A DNA stretch of 64,000 nucleotides from Candidatus Eremiobacterota bacterium (GTDB taxonomy: Bacteria > Vulcanimicrobiota > CADAWZ01 > Ess09-12). Shown one piece after another: positions 50,970 to 59,234 of the stretch; positions within the stretch are counted from its first letter, which is position 1, and every line of letters starts with the position of its first letter. Below the pieces are notes generated by a model. The model was not told where the DNA came from. It made no database searches and saw only the letters and a program-made list of their open reading frames with translations. A program made the translations under genes and the position numbers. The DNA lies in NCBI GenBank assembly GCA_031082125.1, contig JAVHLM010000009.1, forward strand, positions 152,372-216,371, written 5' to 3'.

Positions 50970-50978
50970 GGGCTCCCC

Positions 50979-52397
50979 TTACTCCAGGATTTTCCCCGGG
51001 TTCAGGATACCCTGGGGATCAAAGACCTTCTTGATGCCGCGCATCAGCTCCAGGTGGGCGGGTGTGCAGAACATCGAGAGATAGCCCTTTCTCTTGTGGC
51101 CTATGCCGTGCTCGCCGCTTATCACCCCTCCGAGGCTCTTCGTGAGGTCATAAATATCCCTCAGTATCCCGCCGAGTCTCTCAAGCCACTCCTCAGAAGA
51201 CCACCGGGGGTTCATGAGAGGCGTGGCATGAAGGTTGCCGTCGCCTGCGTGGCCGAAGCAGGGAATCTGGATGTCATGCTTTTCTGCCAGCGCTTTGAGC
51301 CCTGCAACAGCCTCGGGTATCCTGGCAACAGGCACCACGATATCTTCGGTGCTCATGTGGGGGCTCCGGGCCTTCAAGGCTTCGGTAATGTCACGGCGCA
51401 CCTTCCAGAGATTCTCTGATTTCTGGCGGCTGTCGGCGACAAAGACATCGGAGGCGCCGCTCTCCATGCAGCACTCTCCGAGAGCCTCGCACTGCTTCAT
51501 GAGCTCCTCGGGGTCGGCGCCGTCAACGGAGATGAGAAGCACTGCCTCGCTGCCCAGGCCCGGTATGGTCTCGCCGAGAAAGCTGCATGCAGTCTCGACG
51601 GAGAGCCTGTCCATGAACTCTATGCTCGAGGGGATGATGCCTGTTGAGGTCATCAGGCGGGGAACGGCGCCGATGGCCTCCTCCACTGAGCCGAAGGGGG
51701 CAATGAGGTCAATCTGCTCCTTGGGAAGGGGAAGAAGCTTCAGCGTGATTTTGGTGAAGATGGCGAGCGTCCCCTCGCTTCCTACGAGCAGGTGCAGCAG
51801 ATCATAGCCTGTCACGTCCTTGACAAGCTTCCCGCCAAGGCTGACCAGCTCTCCCGCGGGGGTCACTATCTCAAGCCCCGTGACATAGCGGCCCGTGACG
51901 CCGTACTTTATTGCCTTCGCTCCTCCCGCGTTTTCCGCCACGTTGCCTCCGATGGAGCATGACTCGTACGACATGGGGTATCCCGCATAAAACAGGCCGT
52001 CGCCCTTTATGTAAGTATTGATTTCATTGGTGACGATGCCGGGCTCCACGGTGATGGTCATATTGTCTTTGTCATAGTCCACTACCCTGTTCATCCTGTC
52101 AAAGAGCATGACAAGGCCCCCATGGATCGGCACGGCGCCGCCCGAGAGGCCCGACCCTGCCCCCCGGGGAGTAACGGGGAAAGAGCATTCGCAGGCAAGC
52201 TTCATGATTGAGGCGACTTCCCCGGCAGACCCCGGCTTCACCACGCACTCCGGGCTATGGGCATAGCATTTCTCAGGTATCTCGTCGTGGGAGTACGGCT
52301 CAAGATCTGCAGGGGACCCAAAGATCACGTGCTTTTCCCCCACAATCGCCTTGAGCCTCTCTCTCACCGAGGAGTCAATACTGTTGAATCCGGCCAT
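50979..52397 (-). CDS. FAD-linked oxidase, GlcD family
   Basis: A 472-residue flavoprotein. The FAD_binding_4 domain has VTPRGAGSGLSGGAVPIHGG and SIGGNVAENAGGAKAIKYG. The C-terminal FAD-oxidase domain has the His-rich IPCFGHAGDGNLHATPL and GGVISGEHGIGHKRKGYL. The family oxidises 2-hydroxy acids such as glycolate or D-lactate; in many genomes GlcD pairs with GlcE and GlcF, not seen here. It is divergent from the prepilin genes. The exact acid is unknown. Confidence 0.9.
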   Translation of the reverse strand: MAGFNSIDSSVRERLKAIVGEKHVIFGSPADLEPYSHDEIPEKCYAHSPECVVKPGSAGEVASIMKLACECSFPVTPRGAGSGLSGGAVPIHGGLVMLFDRMNRVVDYDKDNMTITVEPGIVTNEINTYIKGDGLFYAGYPMSYESCSIGGNVAENAGGAKAIKYGVTGRYVTGLEIVTPAGELVSLGGKLVKDVTGYDLLHLLVGSEGTLAIFTKITLKLLPLPKEQIDLIAPFGSVEEAIGAVPRLMTSTGIIPSSIEFMDRLSVETACSFLGETIPGLGSEAVLLISVDGADPEELMKQCEALGECCMESGASDVFVADSRQKSENLWKVRRDITEALKARSPHMSTEDIVVPVARIPEAVAGLKALAEKHDIQIPCFGHAGDGNLHATPLMNPRWSSEEWLERLGGILRDIYDLTKSLGGVISGEHGIGHKRKGYLSMFCTPAHLELMRGIKKVFDPQGILNPGKILE

Positions 52398-52489
52398 TCC
52401 TCTTGATGACTCCTTTTATGATATCTTTCCCTTATGTCCAGAAAAATTAGGAGCCCGTCCTCTAATTCCTTCCCTAAAGACCATATTTT

Positions 52490-52498
52490 TGCTACAAT
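52490..52498 (+). promoter_or_regulatory. extended -10 directly before the prepilin start
   Basis: TGCTACAAT, seven bases before the ATG at 52506. It predicts transcription at or beside the start codon, so the message may be leaderless. Confidence 0.4.
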
Positions 52499-52505
52499 AT
52501 TCACA

Positions 52506-52901
52506 ATGGCCGGAAAAACTTCACGTCAGACCACGAAGGGTTTCTCCCTTGTCGAGGTGATGGTGGCGCTTGTGGTGCTCTCCATCCTTATTATCTTTGC
52601 CGCCGCTTCAATCACCCAGAGCAGGAAAGCCCTCAGCCAGGCGGAATATATCCAGGTCGCCACGGCCTATGCCACGGACCTTATCGAGGAATCAAAGGCT
52701 TCTCCGCCCATGCCGTCAGAGCTTCCCAAGACAGACCTTGACCAGGACGTGACGGTGGGACAGAAGACCTTTCATGTCGCCAGGTCAATTTACCAGATCG
52801 ACGCGCTGAACGATTACGAGAACCTGCAGATCGTGGTCCGCGTCACCTGGAACACCTGTGCCAGGCCTCTCGTGTTTTCAGAGGTCATTCTTGTGAAATA
52901 G
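52506..52901 (+). CDS. PilV-like prepilin
   Basis: A 131-residue protein with a type IV prepilin N-terminus: a short basic leader, then GFSLVEVMVALVVLSILI, cleaved after the Gly and methylated at the Phe. The rest has strands typical of minor pilins. I take ATG 52506 because the leader length then fits prepilins (14 residues before the Gly-Phe site). It is followed by a second prepilin and pilC in the same orientation. Confidence 0.85.
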   Translation: MAGKTSRQTTKGFSLVEVMVALVVLSILIIFAAASITQSRKALSQAEYIQVATAYATDLIEESKASPPMPSELPKTDLDQDVTVGQKTFHVARSIYQIDALNDYENLQIVVRVTWNTCARPLVFSEVILVK

Positions 52902-52924
52902 CAGCGGCTCACGAGGCAGATGAT

Positions 52925-53563
52925 ATGAAGAGCAGGGGAATGACTCTTATCGAGACCATGGTGGTGGCGCTCCTGGGGGCCGTCATCATAGCCGTTTCCT
53001 CGGCGTGCCTGATGCCTGCCTACCAGAATTTCAGGAAAAGCCAGCAGGAGTCAATGCTTGTCTCGAGTGTGCAGCTTGCCCTGCTGGCGCTCCAGAACGA
53101 GCTCAGATACAGCGAGGTGGGAGGCTGCGTCATCATCCCTTCGACTTACACCCACCCTGAAACGGGAAAAACCTGCCAATGCTATGCCCTTGCCTTCCCT
53201 TCGATCCTCAGGCAGGACGGCACATACGAATGGGACGAGAACGGCAATCCCTACTGGGTGAAAGACTGCATCATATACCTTGATACGGCAAGCGGGAGCC
53301 TTTACTGCCAGAACAACTATCTGCCTTCCCCATCCATCACGTGCAAGAAATCCACGGGGACCTTTACTCCCCGCCATGGGAGCGGCGCCGACAGGGACCG
53401 CCTTATTGCGAGGAACGTGGGGAGCGTATTCTTCACCGATGCCACGAAGGCCAGCGGCATCACAAGCCCCGCGGGGGACTACGTGAGGACTGTCATTACC
53501 GGCGTGAGCAGGGAGAAGGAGTTTACCATGGAGGCCTCGATCTATGCGAGACTCTCAAGATAA
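52925..53563 (+). CDS. minor prepilin, PilW-like
   Basis: A 212-residue protein with a very short leader and GMTLIETMVVALLGAVII as the prepilin cleavage and helix motif. The globular part is beta-rich with Cys-containing loops (GKTCQCYAL, SLYCQNNYL). It should be a pseudopilin or minor pilin that primes the fibre. It overlaps pilC by 20 bases, so both are probably co-translated. Confidence 0.82.
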   Translation: MKSRGMTLIETMVVALLGAVIIAVSSACLMPAYQNFRKSQQESMLVSSVQLALLALQNELRYSEVGGCVIIPSTYTHPETGKTCQCYALAFPSILRQDGTYEWDENGNPYWVKDCIIYLDTASGSLYCQNNYLPSPSITCKKSTGTFTPRHGSGADRDRLIARNVGSVFFTDATKASGITSPAGDYVRTVITGVSREKEFTMEASIYARLSR

Positions 53564-54680
53564 GAAGCCCGCAGCGCCCCGGCCTGCAAAGCTCCCTGAA
53601 AGGAAAAGATCTTTTCTGGAGGCCATCCGGGAGCGTATGGCCGTTCCCGGGCAGGACCTGGCCGTCTTCTACAACGAGATGGCTTTTCTCTACCACGCAG
53701 GGATCCCCCTCTCCCGCGCCATCGGCATCCTGGCGAGACAGGCAGTCAATGCCAGGCTGAGGGAAGTGCTCACAAAACTGCAGCGCCATGTTGAGAGCGG
53801 CCATTCCCTTACCGATGCGATGAGGCTTCATCCCGACGTCTTTTCATCCCTCTATATCACCCTTATCCACACCGGCGAAGTGTCGGGCACCATGGAGACC
53901 ATGCTGAACCGCGCCGCAGCCCTCAAGGAGAAAGAGATCACCCTCTCCCGCAGAATCGGGCAGGCAGCCACCTATCCCCTCTTTATTTTTTTCTTCATGC
54001 TCCTCTTTATTCTCGTGATGGGGAGGCTCCTCATTCTGAACATTGTTCCTCTGCTGAAGTCGGGCGGCACGAAGCTTCCCCTTCTTACCCACATGCTGAT
54101 CTTCATCTACGGCGTTATCTCCAACCCCCTCATCGTATGCATCGCCATTCTCACAGTGCTCTTCCTCTGCCTGAAATACAGAAAAGCCATGGAGAGAGAA
54201 GGCCCCCGGCTCCTCAGGGACCGCATACTCTATTCCGTTCCGCTGCTGGGAGGGCTCCTCAAGACCATTGCCTTTTCCAGGCTCTGCAGCACCCTCTCGA
54301 CACTCACCGACAGCGGCGTTTCCATGCTTGCCGCCCTCATCCTGGCAGGCGAAGCGAGCGGAAGTGCCCTGTGCCTGAGCTACTGCAGAGAGCTCAGGCA
54401 AAGCGTGGCCGGGGGGGGATTTCTTCACGACGGCTTCAATGCGTTCGATTTTTTCTCTCCCATGGTGCGGGATATGGTGAGAGTGGGTGAAGAGTCGGGA
54501 ACGCTCCCCTACCTCCTTGCCCAGGCGGCCCGCCTTATGGAGATCCAGGTGGACCACGCGCTTACCGTATTTACCGCGGCGCTTGAGCCTCTGATGATGG
54601 CTTTCCTTGGAATTGTCGTGGCACTTCTCGCATTCGGCGTGCTCGTCCCTCTTAACGGCGTGGTCTCCTCGATCAGCTGA
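53544..54680 (+). CDS. pilC: PilC/GspF inner-membrane platform protein
   Basis: A 378-residue protein with the T2SSF fold twice. The first half has FYNEMAFLYHAGIPLSRAIG and GHSLTDAMRLHPDVFSSLY; the second has FSRLCSTLSTLTDSGVSML and MVRVGEESGTLPYLL. Three membrane helices are predicted. It is the inner-membrane platform on which the PilB ATPase acts. The pilB homologue lies 31 kb away at 20425-22101, so the apparatus genes are split. Confidence 0.92.
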   Translation: MRDSQDKKPAAPRPAKLPERKRSFLEAIRERMAVPGQDLAVFYNEMAFLYHAGIPLSRAIGILARQAVNARLREVLTKLQRHVESGHSLTDAMRLHPDVFSSLYITLIHTGEVSGTMETMLNRAAALKEKEITLSRRIGQAATYPLFIFFFMLLFILVMGRLLILNIVPLLKSGGTKLPLLTHMLIFIYGVISNPLIVCIAILTVLFLCLKYRKAMEREGPRLLRDRILYSVPLLGGLLKTIAFSRLCSTLSTLTDSGVSMLAALILAGEASGSALCLSYCRELRQSVAGGGFLHDGFNAFDFFSPMVRDMVRVGEESGTLPYLLAQAARLMEIQVDHALTVFTAALEPLMMAFLGIVVALLAFGVLVPLNGVVSSIS

Positions 54681-54690
54681 AGGGAGCTCT

Positions 54691-56151
54691 CTACTGGAGC
54701 ATCCTGCCCAGTTCCTCCTCGCTGAGGAGTCCTGCCTGCACTGCTGCCGTGCCAAGAAACAGGGCGGCGTCACGGGCCGTCGAGTAGCGGTTCTCAGGCT
54801 TTTTCTCGAGAAGCTTCATCACCACGAGCTCCACTTCCCGGGGCACATTGGCATTTATCGTGGAGAGAGGAGGGGGAGGCTCAGTCATCTGCTTCATGAG
54901 GATCTCATAGGTGGTCTTGCCTTCGAAAGGGAGGCTGCCGCTGAGAAGCTGGTAGAGGAGCACGCCCAGGGAGTACAGGTCGGCCCTCCCATCGACAGAT
55001 CTGGAATCAAGCTGCTCAGGCGGGAGATACTGGGGAGTGCCCAGGGCCGAGTCAGAGGCAGTGATGGTCTTTGCATCAAGGGCTCTCGCGATGCCGAAAT
55101 CCAGCACCTTGATGTTCTCGCCCAGGGTGATGAAAATATTGCTGGGCTTTATGTCCCGGTGCACCACCTTGTGATAGTGGGCGTAGCCGAGAGCCTTGAG
55201 AATCTGAAGGCACCATACGAGGGCTTTCTTCATTTCGGGCTTCCCCTGCTTCATCACCTCAGAGAGAGGCTTGCCCTCGATTTTCTCCATGACGATGAAA
55301 AGCACGCCCTCCTCGTCGCCCCAGTCATAGATCTGCACTATCGAGGGGTGAGCCATGCGGTGATAGACTTCTATCTCCCGGTGAAAGCGCTTGTTAAACT
55401 CCTCGGTGCGCGCCATCGCGGGGAGGACCACCTTCACGGCGCAGTGCTCCTCCCGGCCCCCCTTCTCATCGCTTTCCCTCACGGCATCATAGACAATGGA
55501 CATCCCGCCCTCGCCCATGATTTCCTTCACCACGTAAGTGCCGAACCGGCCCACGAGGCGCTTCCCCCTGATGTCTCCCACCTGTCCGCCGAAGCCCTCG
55601 AGATCCGACTGGGTCACCGTTGAGGGCTCAGAGGCTTTCAATGCGGCTATCTGCAGCATCTTTTTCCTAAGAGCGCGGAGTATCAGGAAGAGGGCGCCGA
55701 GCACGGCAAGGGAAAAAGCGCCGGCACCGACAAACCACTTCTGCCTGGCCCCCTTCTTTACCAGCACAATGGGCTTCCCGTCTTTCGGATAGGTGTTTTC
55801 CCCTGCGAAGTAGCCCTTTTCAATGATCTTGTAATTATCCTCGTATCCTGCAGGTGCTCCCTCCTGCATCTCTTTTCTTGCCTTTTCCCTTTCTCTTGAG
55901 ACGGTAAAAAAGATCCTCATCTCATGGTGGACGCAGGGAATGGTGATATTCGGTGTTCTTCCCAGGTAATTGCCGTATTCATCAAAGATGTTGACTGACT
56001 GGGGCTTTGTGAGGATCCTTACCGATCTCGGCTCCTTGATATGGCGGTCCGGTGAGGGGCAGCGCTGCTGGGCGTCGATTCCGGAAGCAAGCACAACAAG
56101 CAGAAGAAGAGGGGATATGAATGAGCCTTTCAACAGACCGGTATTTTTCAC
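54691..56151 (-). CDS. membrane Ser/Thr kinase with PEGA-like external domain
   Basis: A 486-residue protein from a GTG start four bases after the upstream gene's stop. Residues 8-27 are an export helix, 42-130 a PEGA-like external segment (RILTKPQSVNIFDEYGNYLG), and 139-160 a membrane helix. Residues 200-480 are a Hanks-type kinase with MGEGGMSIVYDAV, K240, HRDIKPSNIF (D333) and the DFG at 351-353. Here the kinase is inside and the sensor outside. It is co-transcribed with the PilX-like gene. Confidence 0.88.
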   Translation of the reverse strand: MKNTGLLKGSFISPLLLLVVLASGIDAQQRCPSPDRHIKEPRSVRILTKPQSVNIFDEYGNYLGRTPNITIPCVHHEMRIFFTVSREREKARKEMQEGAPAGYEDNYKIIEKGYFAGENTYPKDGKPIVLVKKGARQKWFVGAGAFSLAVLGALFLILRALRKKMLQIAALKASEPSTVTQSDLEGFGGQVGDIRGKRLVGRFGTYVVKEIMGEGGMSIVYDAVRESDEKGGREEHCAVKVVLPAMARTEEFNKRFHREIEVYHRMAHPSIVQIYDWGDEEGVLFIVMEKIEGKPLSEVMKQGKPEMKKALVWCLQILKALGYAHYHKVVHRDIKPSNIFITLGENIKVLDFGIARALDAKTITASDSALGTPQYLPPEQLDSRSVDGRADLYSLGVLLYQLLSGSLPFEGKTTYEILMKQMTEPPPPLSTINANVPREVELVVMKLLEKKPENRYSTARDAALFLGTAAVQAGLLSEEELGRMLQ

Positions 56152-56155
56152 TTTG

Positions 56156-57883
56156 TTACGGGAGCTCCCCCTGGAAGACAATCTTTGTCGGGTACACATT
56201 GGTGACGTACTTGTTCAGCTTGAGCTCGGTGACGGCGTGGTACCCTGAGCCCGAGGCATTCTCGGGGTGCCTGTCAAGCTTGTGCAATATATTCAGCAGG
56301 AGGCCCCTGATCACCTTTTGGAGGTTCACTTCGGCCGGGATGGTGGTGGCTCCCGAATAGGAGCTGAGATACCCGCCGAAGCCATCCTGCTGGAGCCTCT
56401 GGGCCATTGCGGTCATTGAGGAGAACTTCTCGTGATCATAGAGTGTCCCATTGGTGTTGCAGATGATATGAAACGACAGCGTGGCGTGCTGATCCAGCGC
56501 TGCCGCCGTAGTCACGTTGAAATCGGCGGCGGCGGCGGTAAGAGCGCTTTTCAGGCCTGCCAGACTGGTTATATTCTTGTACTGAATGTCAAAATGCTCC
56601 CTGCATATGCTGTTTGCATACTGCTGCTCCACTATCTGGTTATGCCACAGGTTGTTTCCCGCATCCCCGGAATACAGGGGCGACGTTGAGGTCATCTCCG
56701 TGGTCTCCTGGTTGCTTACGAGCGTCACATCCTTGAGTATGACATTCCCTTTCGTCTCCTCCGATGACTGGGCGATCAGGTTCCCCACGAGGGTGAAATT
56801 CTCGCCGTAAAAATTGCCGTGGGTATAGATCATTCCCTGCAGATATGAGCCCTGGCCGGCTACGGTAATGTCCTTCTCGGCCACCACCGCCAGGCGGTTG
56901 CTGGCCGCGAGGGTTGAGGCATTGCCGATGGTGATGGCTCCCTTGCTGATAAGGGTACCCGCCCCCTCGACCTTTCCTGTGATGACCAGGTCATCGCCGG
57001 CGAAAAGCAGGGCGTTGTCGAGGCTGAGGTCGCCGTACACGGTGAGCTTTCCCTGCGCCCTGTATACAGTGTCCATGGCCATCCCGTTTATCGAAGTCTC
57101 CGTAAGCTCTATGATGCCTATCTGGCCCTGGGGATCAAGAGAATCGACAGTGATAAAGGGCAGCTCCACAGGCTGCGATCCGGTACATATCCCTCCAAGC
57201 ACCACCGAGGGCATCTTGATGTCTATGGCCCCCGGCGCCGACACCTTGCCGGTCACGAAGCTGCCCTTGGGAGCCTCTATGGCATTTCCACCGCCGGCAT
57301 AATTGGAGGCAATATTGCCAGGGTAGTCTTTCGCTCCCTCGAGGAATCCCTCGGCGGTCTTCGTGCCTTCCGTCCAGAGGGGGGCATTGACTGACTGAAT
57401 TTTCGAGGACGTGGCAAGGGCATAAGGGAAAGTCCCCTTTTTCACTATCATCTCAATGCTTCTTGCGCTCGAGGCGTAAGCTCCCGTGGCGATGAGCCTT
57501 ATGGATTCCGCCGGCACCGTTTTCCCCTGCCATCCCGGGATGCTCGTGGTGCCGAAATAGTTATAGGTTGAATGAGGTATGTCGCCCGGTGCGAAGATGA
57601 TCCTGGCCGACGCGCCCGTGAAGTTGTCGGTCCAGCTGTCCGGGCTTCCATCGAGGCCGAAGTTTGCTTCTGAGATGAATTTCATAAGGGCCCTGGAAAG
57701 CTCTGAACGGGCCGCCATCCTTGCCCTGGCGTCACTTTCCACCTTGAGGGCGATATTGAGCTGAAAACAGGAGAAGCCCGCCATGCTCACTGAAAGGATG
57801 AGCACCACGCACATGAGCATCAGCAGCGATGCAAGCGCAAAGCCTCTCGGGCCTCTGCCGGCGTGATTTCCCTGCCTGTGCAT
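56156..57883 (-). CDS. PilX-like protein with beta-helix body
   Basis: A 575-residue protein from ATG 57883, with AGGGAGGGG eight bases upstream. A basic leader GRGPRGFALASLLMLMCVVL is a prepilin-like or PilX-type N-terminus. The body is rich in short beta turns with polymer-like segments (GTLISKGAITIGNASTLAAS, VAEKDITVAGQGSYLQG), suggesting a beta-helix or adhesive surface protein. A kinase gene follows four bases after the stop. It might be a tip or pilus-associated adhesin; function is inference. Confidence 0.75.
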   Translation of the reverse strand: MHRQGNHAGRGPRGFALASLLMLMCVVLILSVSMAGFSCFQLNIALKVESDARARMAARSELSRALMKFISEANFGLDGSPDSWTDNFTGASARIIFAPGDIPHSTYNYFGTTSIPGWQGKTVPAESIRLIATGAYASSARSIEMIVKKGTFPYALATSSKIQSVNAPLWTEGTKTAEGFLEGAKDYPGNIASNYAGGGNAIEAPKGSFVTGKVSAPGAIDIKMPSVVLGGICTGSQPVELPFITVDSLDPQGQIGIIELTETSINGMAMDTVYRAQGKLTVYGDLSLDNALLFAGDDLVITGKVEGAGTLISKGAITIGNASTLAASNRLAVVAEKDITVAGQGSYLQGMIYTHGNFYGENFTLVGNLIAQSSEETKGNVILKDVTLVSNQETTEMTSTSPLYSGDAGNNLWHNQIVEQQYANSICREHFDIQYKNITSLAGLKSALTAAAADFNVTTAAALDQHATLSFHIICNTNGTLYDHEKFSSMTAMAQRLQQDGFGGYLSSYSGATTIPAEVNLQKVIRGLLLNILHKLDRHPENASGSGYHAVTELKLNKYVTNVYPTKIVFQGELP

Positions 57884-57957
57884 CACCGGTACCCCTCCCT
57901 GAAATAATTTTAGCAGAAAATACGAGGGAGGAGAAGGGAGTATCCCTCCCTCTTCCT

Positions 57958-59169
57958 TCAGAACATGTTCTGCGATGCCACATAGAGGGCTACAGAAAGT
58001 CCGTAGAGGGCTGCGAACAGAATTTTTACGGCCGTATCGCTCTCCCTTTGTTTCAAAAGGCCTGCCAGCACGATGAAGAGCGGGAAGGCCACGGAATAAA
58101 ACCTCGTGCACGACAGAAACACATTACCGCCATAGGGCATCACGAGAGGCGGCAGCAGCACAGACCAGGTATAGAGCGAAAGCGGGAGGGGAAGGCGGGC
58201 CAGCACAAGCACCCCGGCCGCAAGGGCGAAAATGACTGACCAGGCTTCAATGACAAATATTCCGCCGGGGTATGATCCTCCATAGAGGAAGGCCTGCCCT
58301 ATTCCTTTCACCACTGTGTTCCAGGGGAGGGACCATTCCCTGAGCCACCCGCTCTGGCTGTGGATAAAGGCGAGGGGATCGCCCGAATGGCCTCTCCAGT
58401 AAGCCATGAGGAGAAAAAAAGCGCCGGGGGCAAGAAGAAGAGGGATAAAATCGACATCACGCCGCTCTTTCCTCTGCTGCGCCAGCCATTGCAGCACAAG
58501 CGGCACGAAGAGGAGCACGCCGTATATCCTGGTGAGAGCCGCCAGACCACCGAGAATCCCGGCCCACCACCAGCGCCTGTTGAAGGCTGCCAGGAAGGCC
58601 CCTGCCGCGCAGGCAAGAAAAAGCGCCTCTGAATAGGGCGCTACAAGAAACAGGCTCCCCGGGAAAAGGGCCTGGAGCCATACGGTCCTTTTCGCGCTCT
58701 CCTCATCGCCGTATCTCAGGGCTATGGCGTAAATGCAATAAAGGGCCAGCACGAAGGCAATATTTGCCACAAGGAGCGCCGGGATTATCAGGGGAAGGCC
58801 CGTAACCCTGTAGAGCAGGCCCGTGAGCAGCGGATAGAGAGGGAAGAAGGCTGCGGAGTTGTTGCCGGGAGAATAGCCGTCGCGGGCTATGGCACTATAC
58901 CAGAGGGCATCAGAGCGCTCCCATACCCCGAAAAACGCTTCAAAGGCTTTCCCGTACTGAGGCTTGTGATATCCCCCGGCATCGATGACCACGTTGTTGG
59001 GAACAGTCGCCCCGCCGGCAATGGCAGCCATCGATGCGGTGATGCGCACTGCGATATACACGGCAAGGACAAACTTCAGGGCCGGCGGAAGGCTCTTCAC
59101 CCATGAAATGATACCTGTAATTATGCCTGCCTGCCTGGGAGGTTTCTCACCCTTATCTGGATAGAGCAT
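57958..59169 (-). CDS. PIG-V/Gpi18-like mannosyltransferase
   Basis: A 403-residue polytopic protein with about ten helices. The conserved N-terminal loop reads WERSDALWYSAIARDGYS, then AAFFPLYPLLTGLLYRVTG, both typical of PIG-V family glycosyltransferases that use a lipid-linked mannose donor. A membrane-proximal Asp in that loop is the likely catalytic residue. It lies downstream of the C25-like lipoprotein gene. The glycan acceptor is unknown. Confidence 0.85.
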   Translation of the reverse strand: MLYPDKGEKPPRQAGIITGIISWVKSLPPALKFVLAVYIAVRITASMAAIAGGATVPNNVVIDAGGYHKPQYGKAFEAFFGVWERSDALWYSAIARDGYSPGNNSAAFFPLYPLLTGLLYRVTGLPLIIPALLVANIAFVLALYCIYAIALRYGDEESAKRTVWLQALFPGSLFLVAPYSEALFLACAAGAFLAAFNRRWWWAGILGGLAALTRIYGVLLFVPLVLQWLAQQRKERRDVDFIPLLLAPGAFFLLMAYWRGHSGDPLAFIHSQSGWLREWSLPWNTVVKGIGQAFLYGGSYPGGIFVIEAWSVIFALAAGVLVLARLPLPLSLYTWSVLLPPLVMPYGGNVFLSCTRFYSVAFPLFIVLAGLLKQRESDTAVKILFAALYGLSVALYVASQNMF

Positions 59170-59183
59170 GGGGGCTTACTTCA

Positions 59184-59214
59184 ATGGGCATGGTTATTCT
59201 CCTCTCATGCCCAT
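59184..59214 (-). repeat. 9-bp inverted repeat between two genes
   Basis: ATGGGCATG (59184-59192) and CATGCCCAT (59206-59214) form a perfect 9-bp stem with a 13-base loop, between the C25-like and mannosyltransferase genes. There is no T run, so it is more likely an mRNA structure than a terminator. Confidence 0.5.
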
Positions 59215-59234
59215 GAGCGTGACTGACAGCATCA

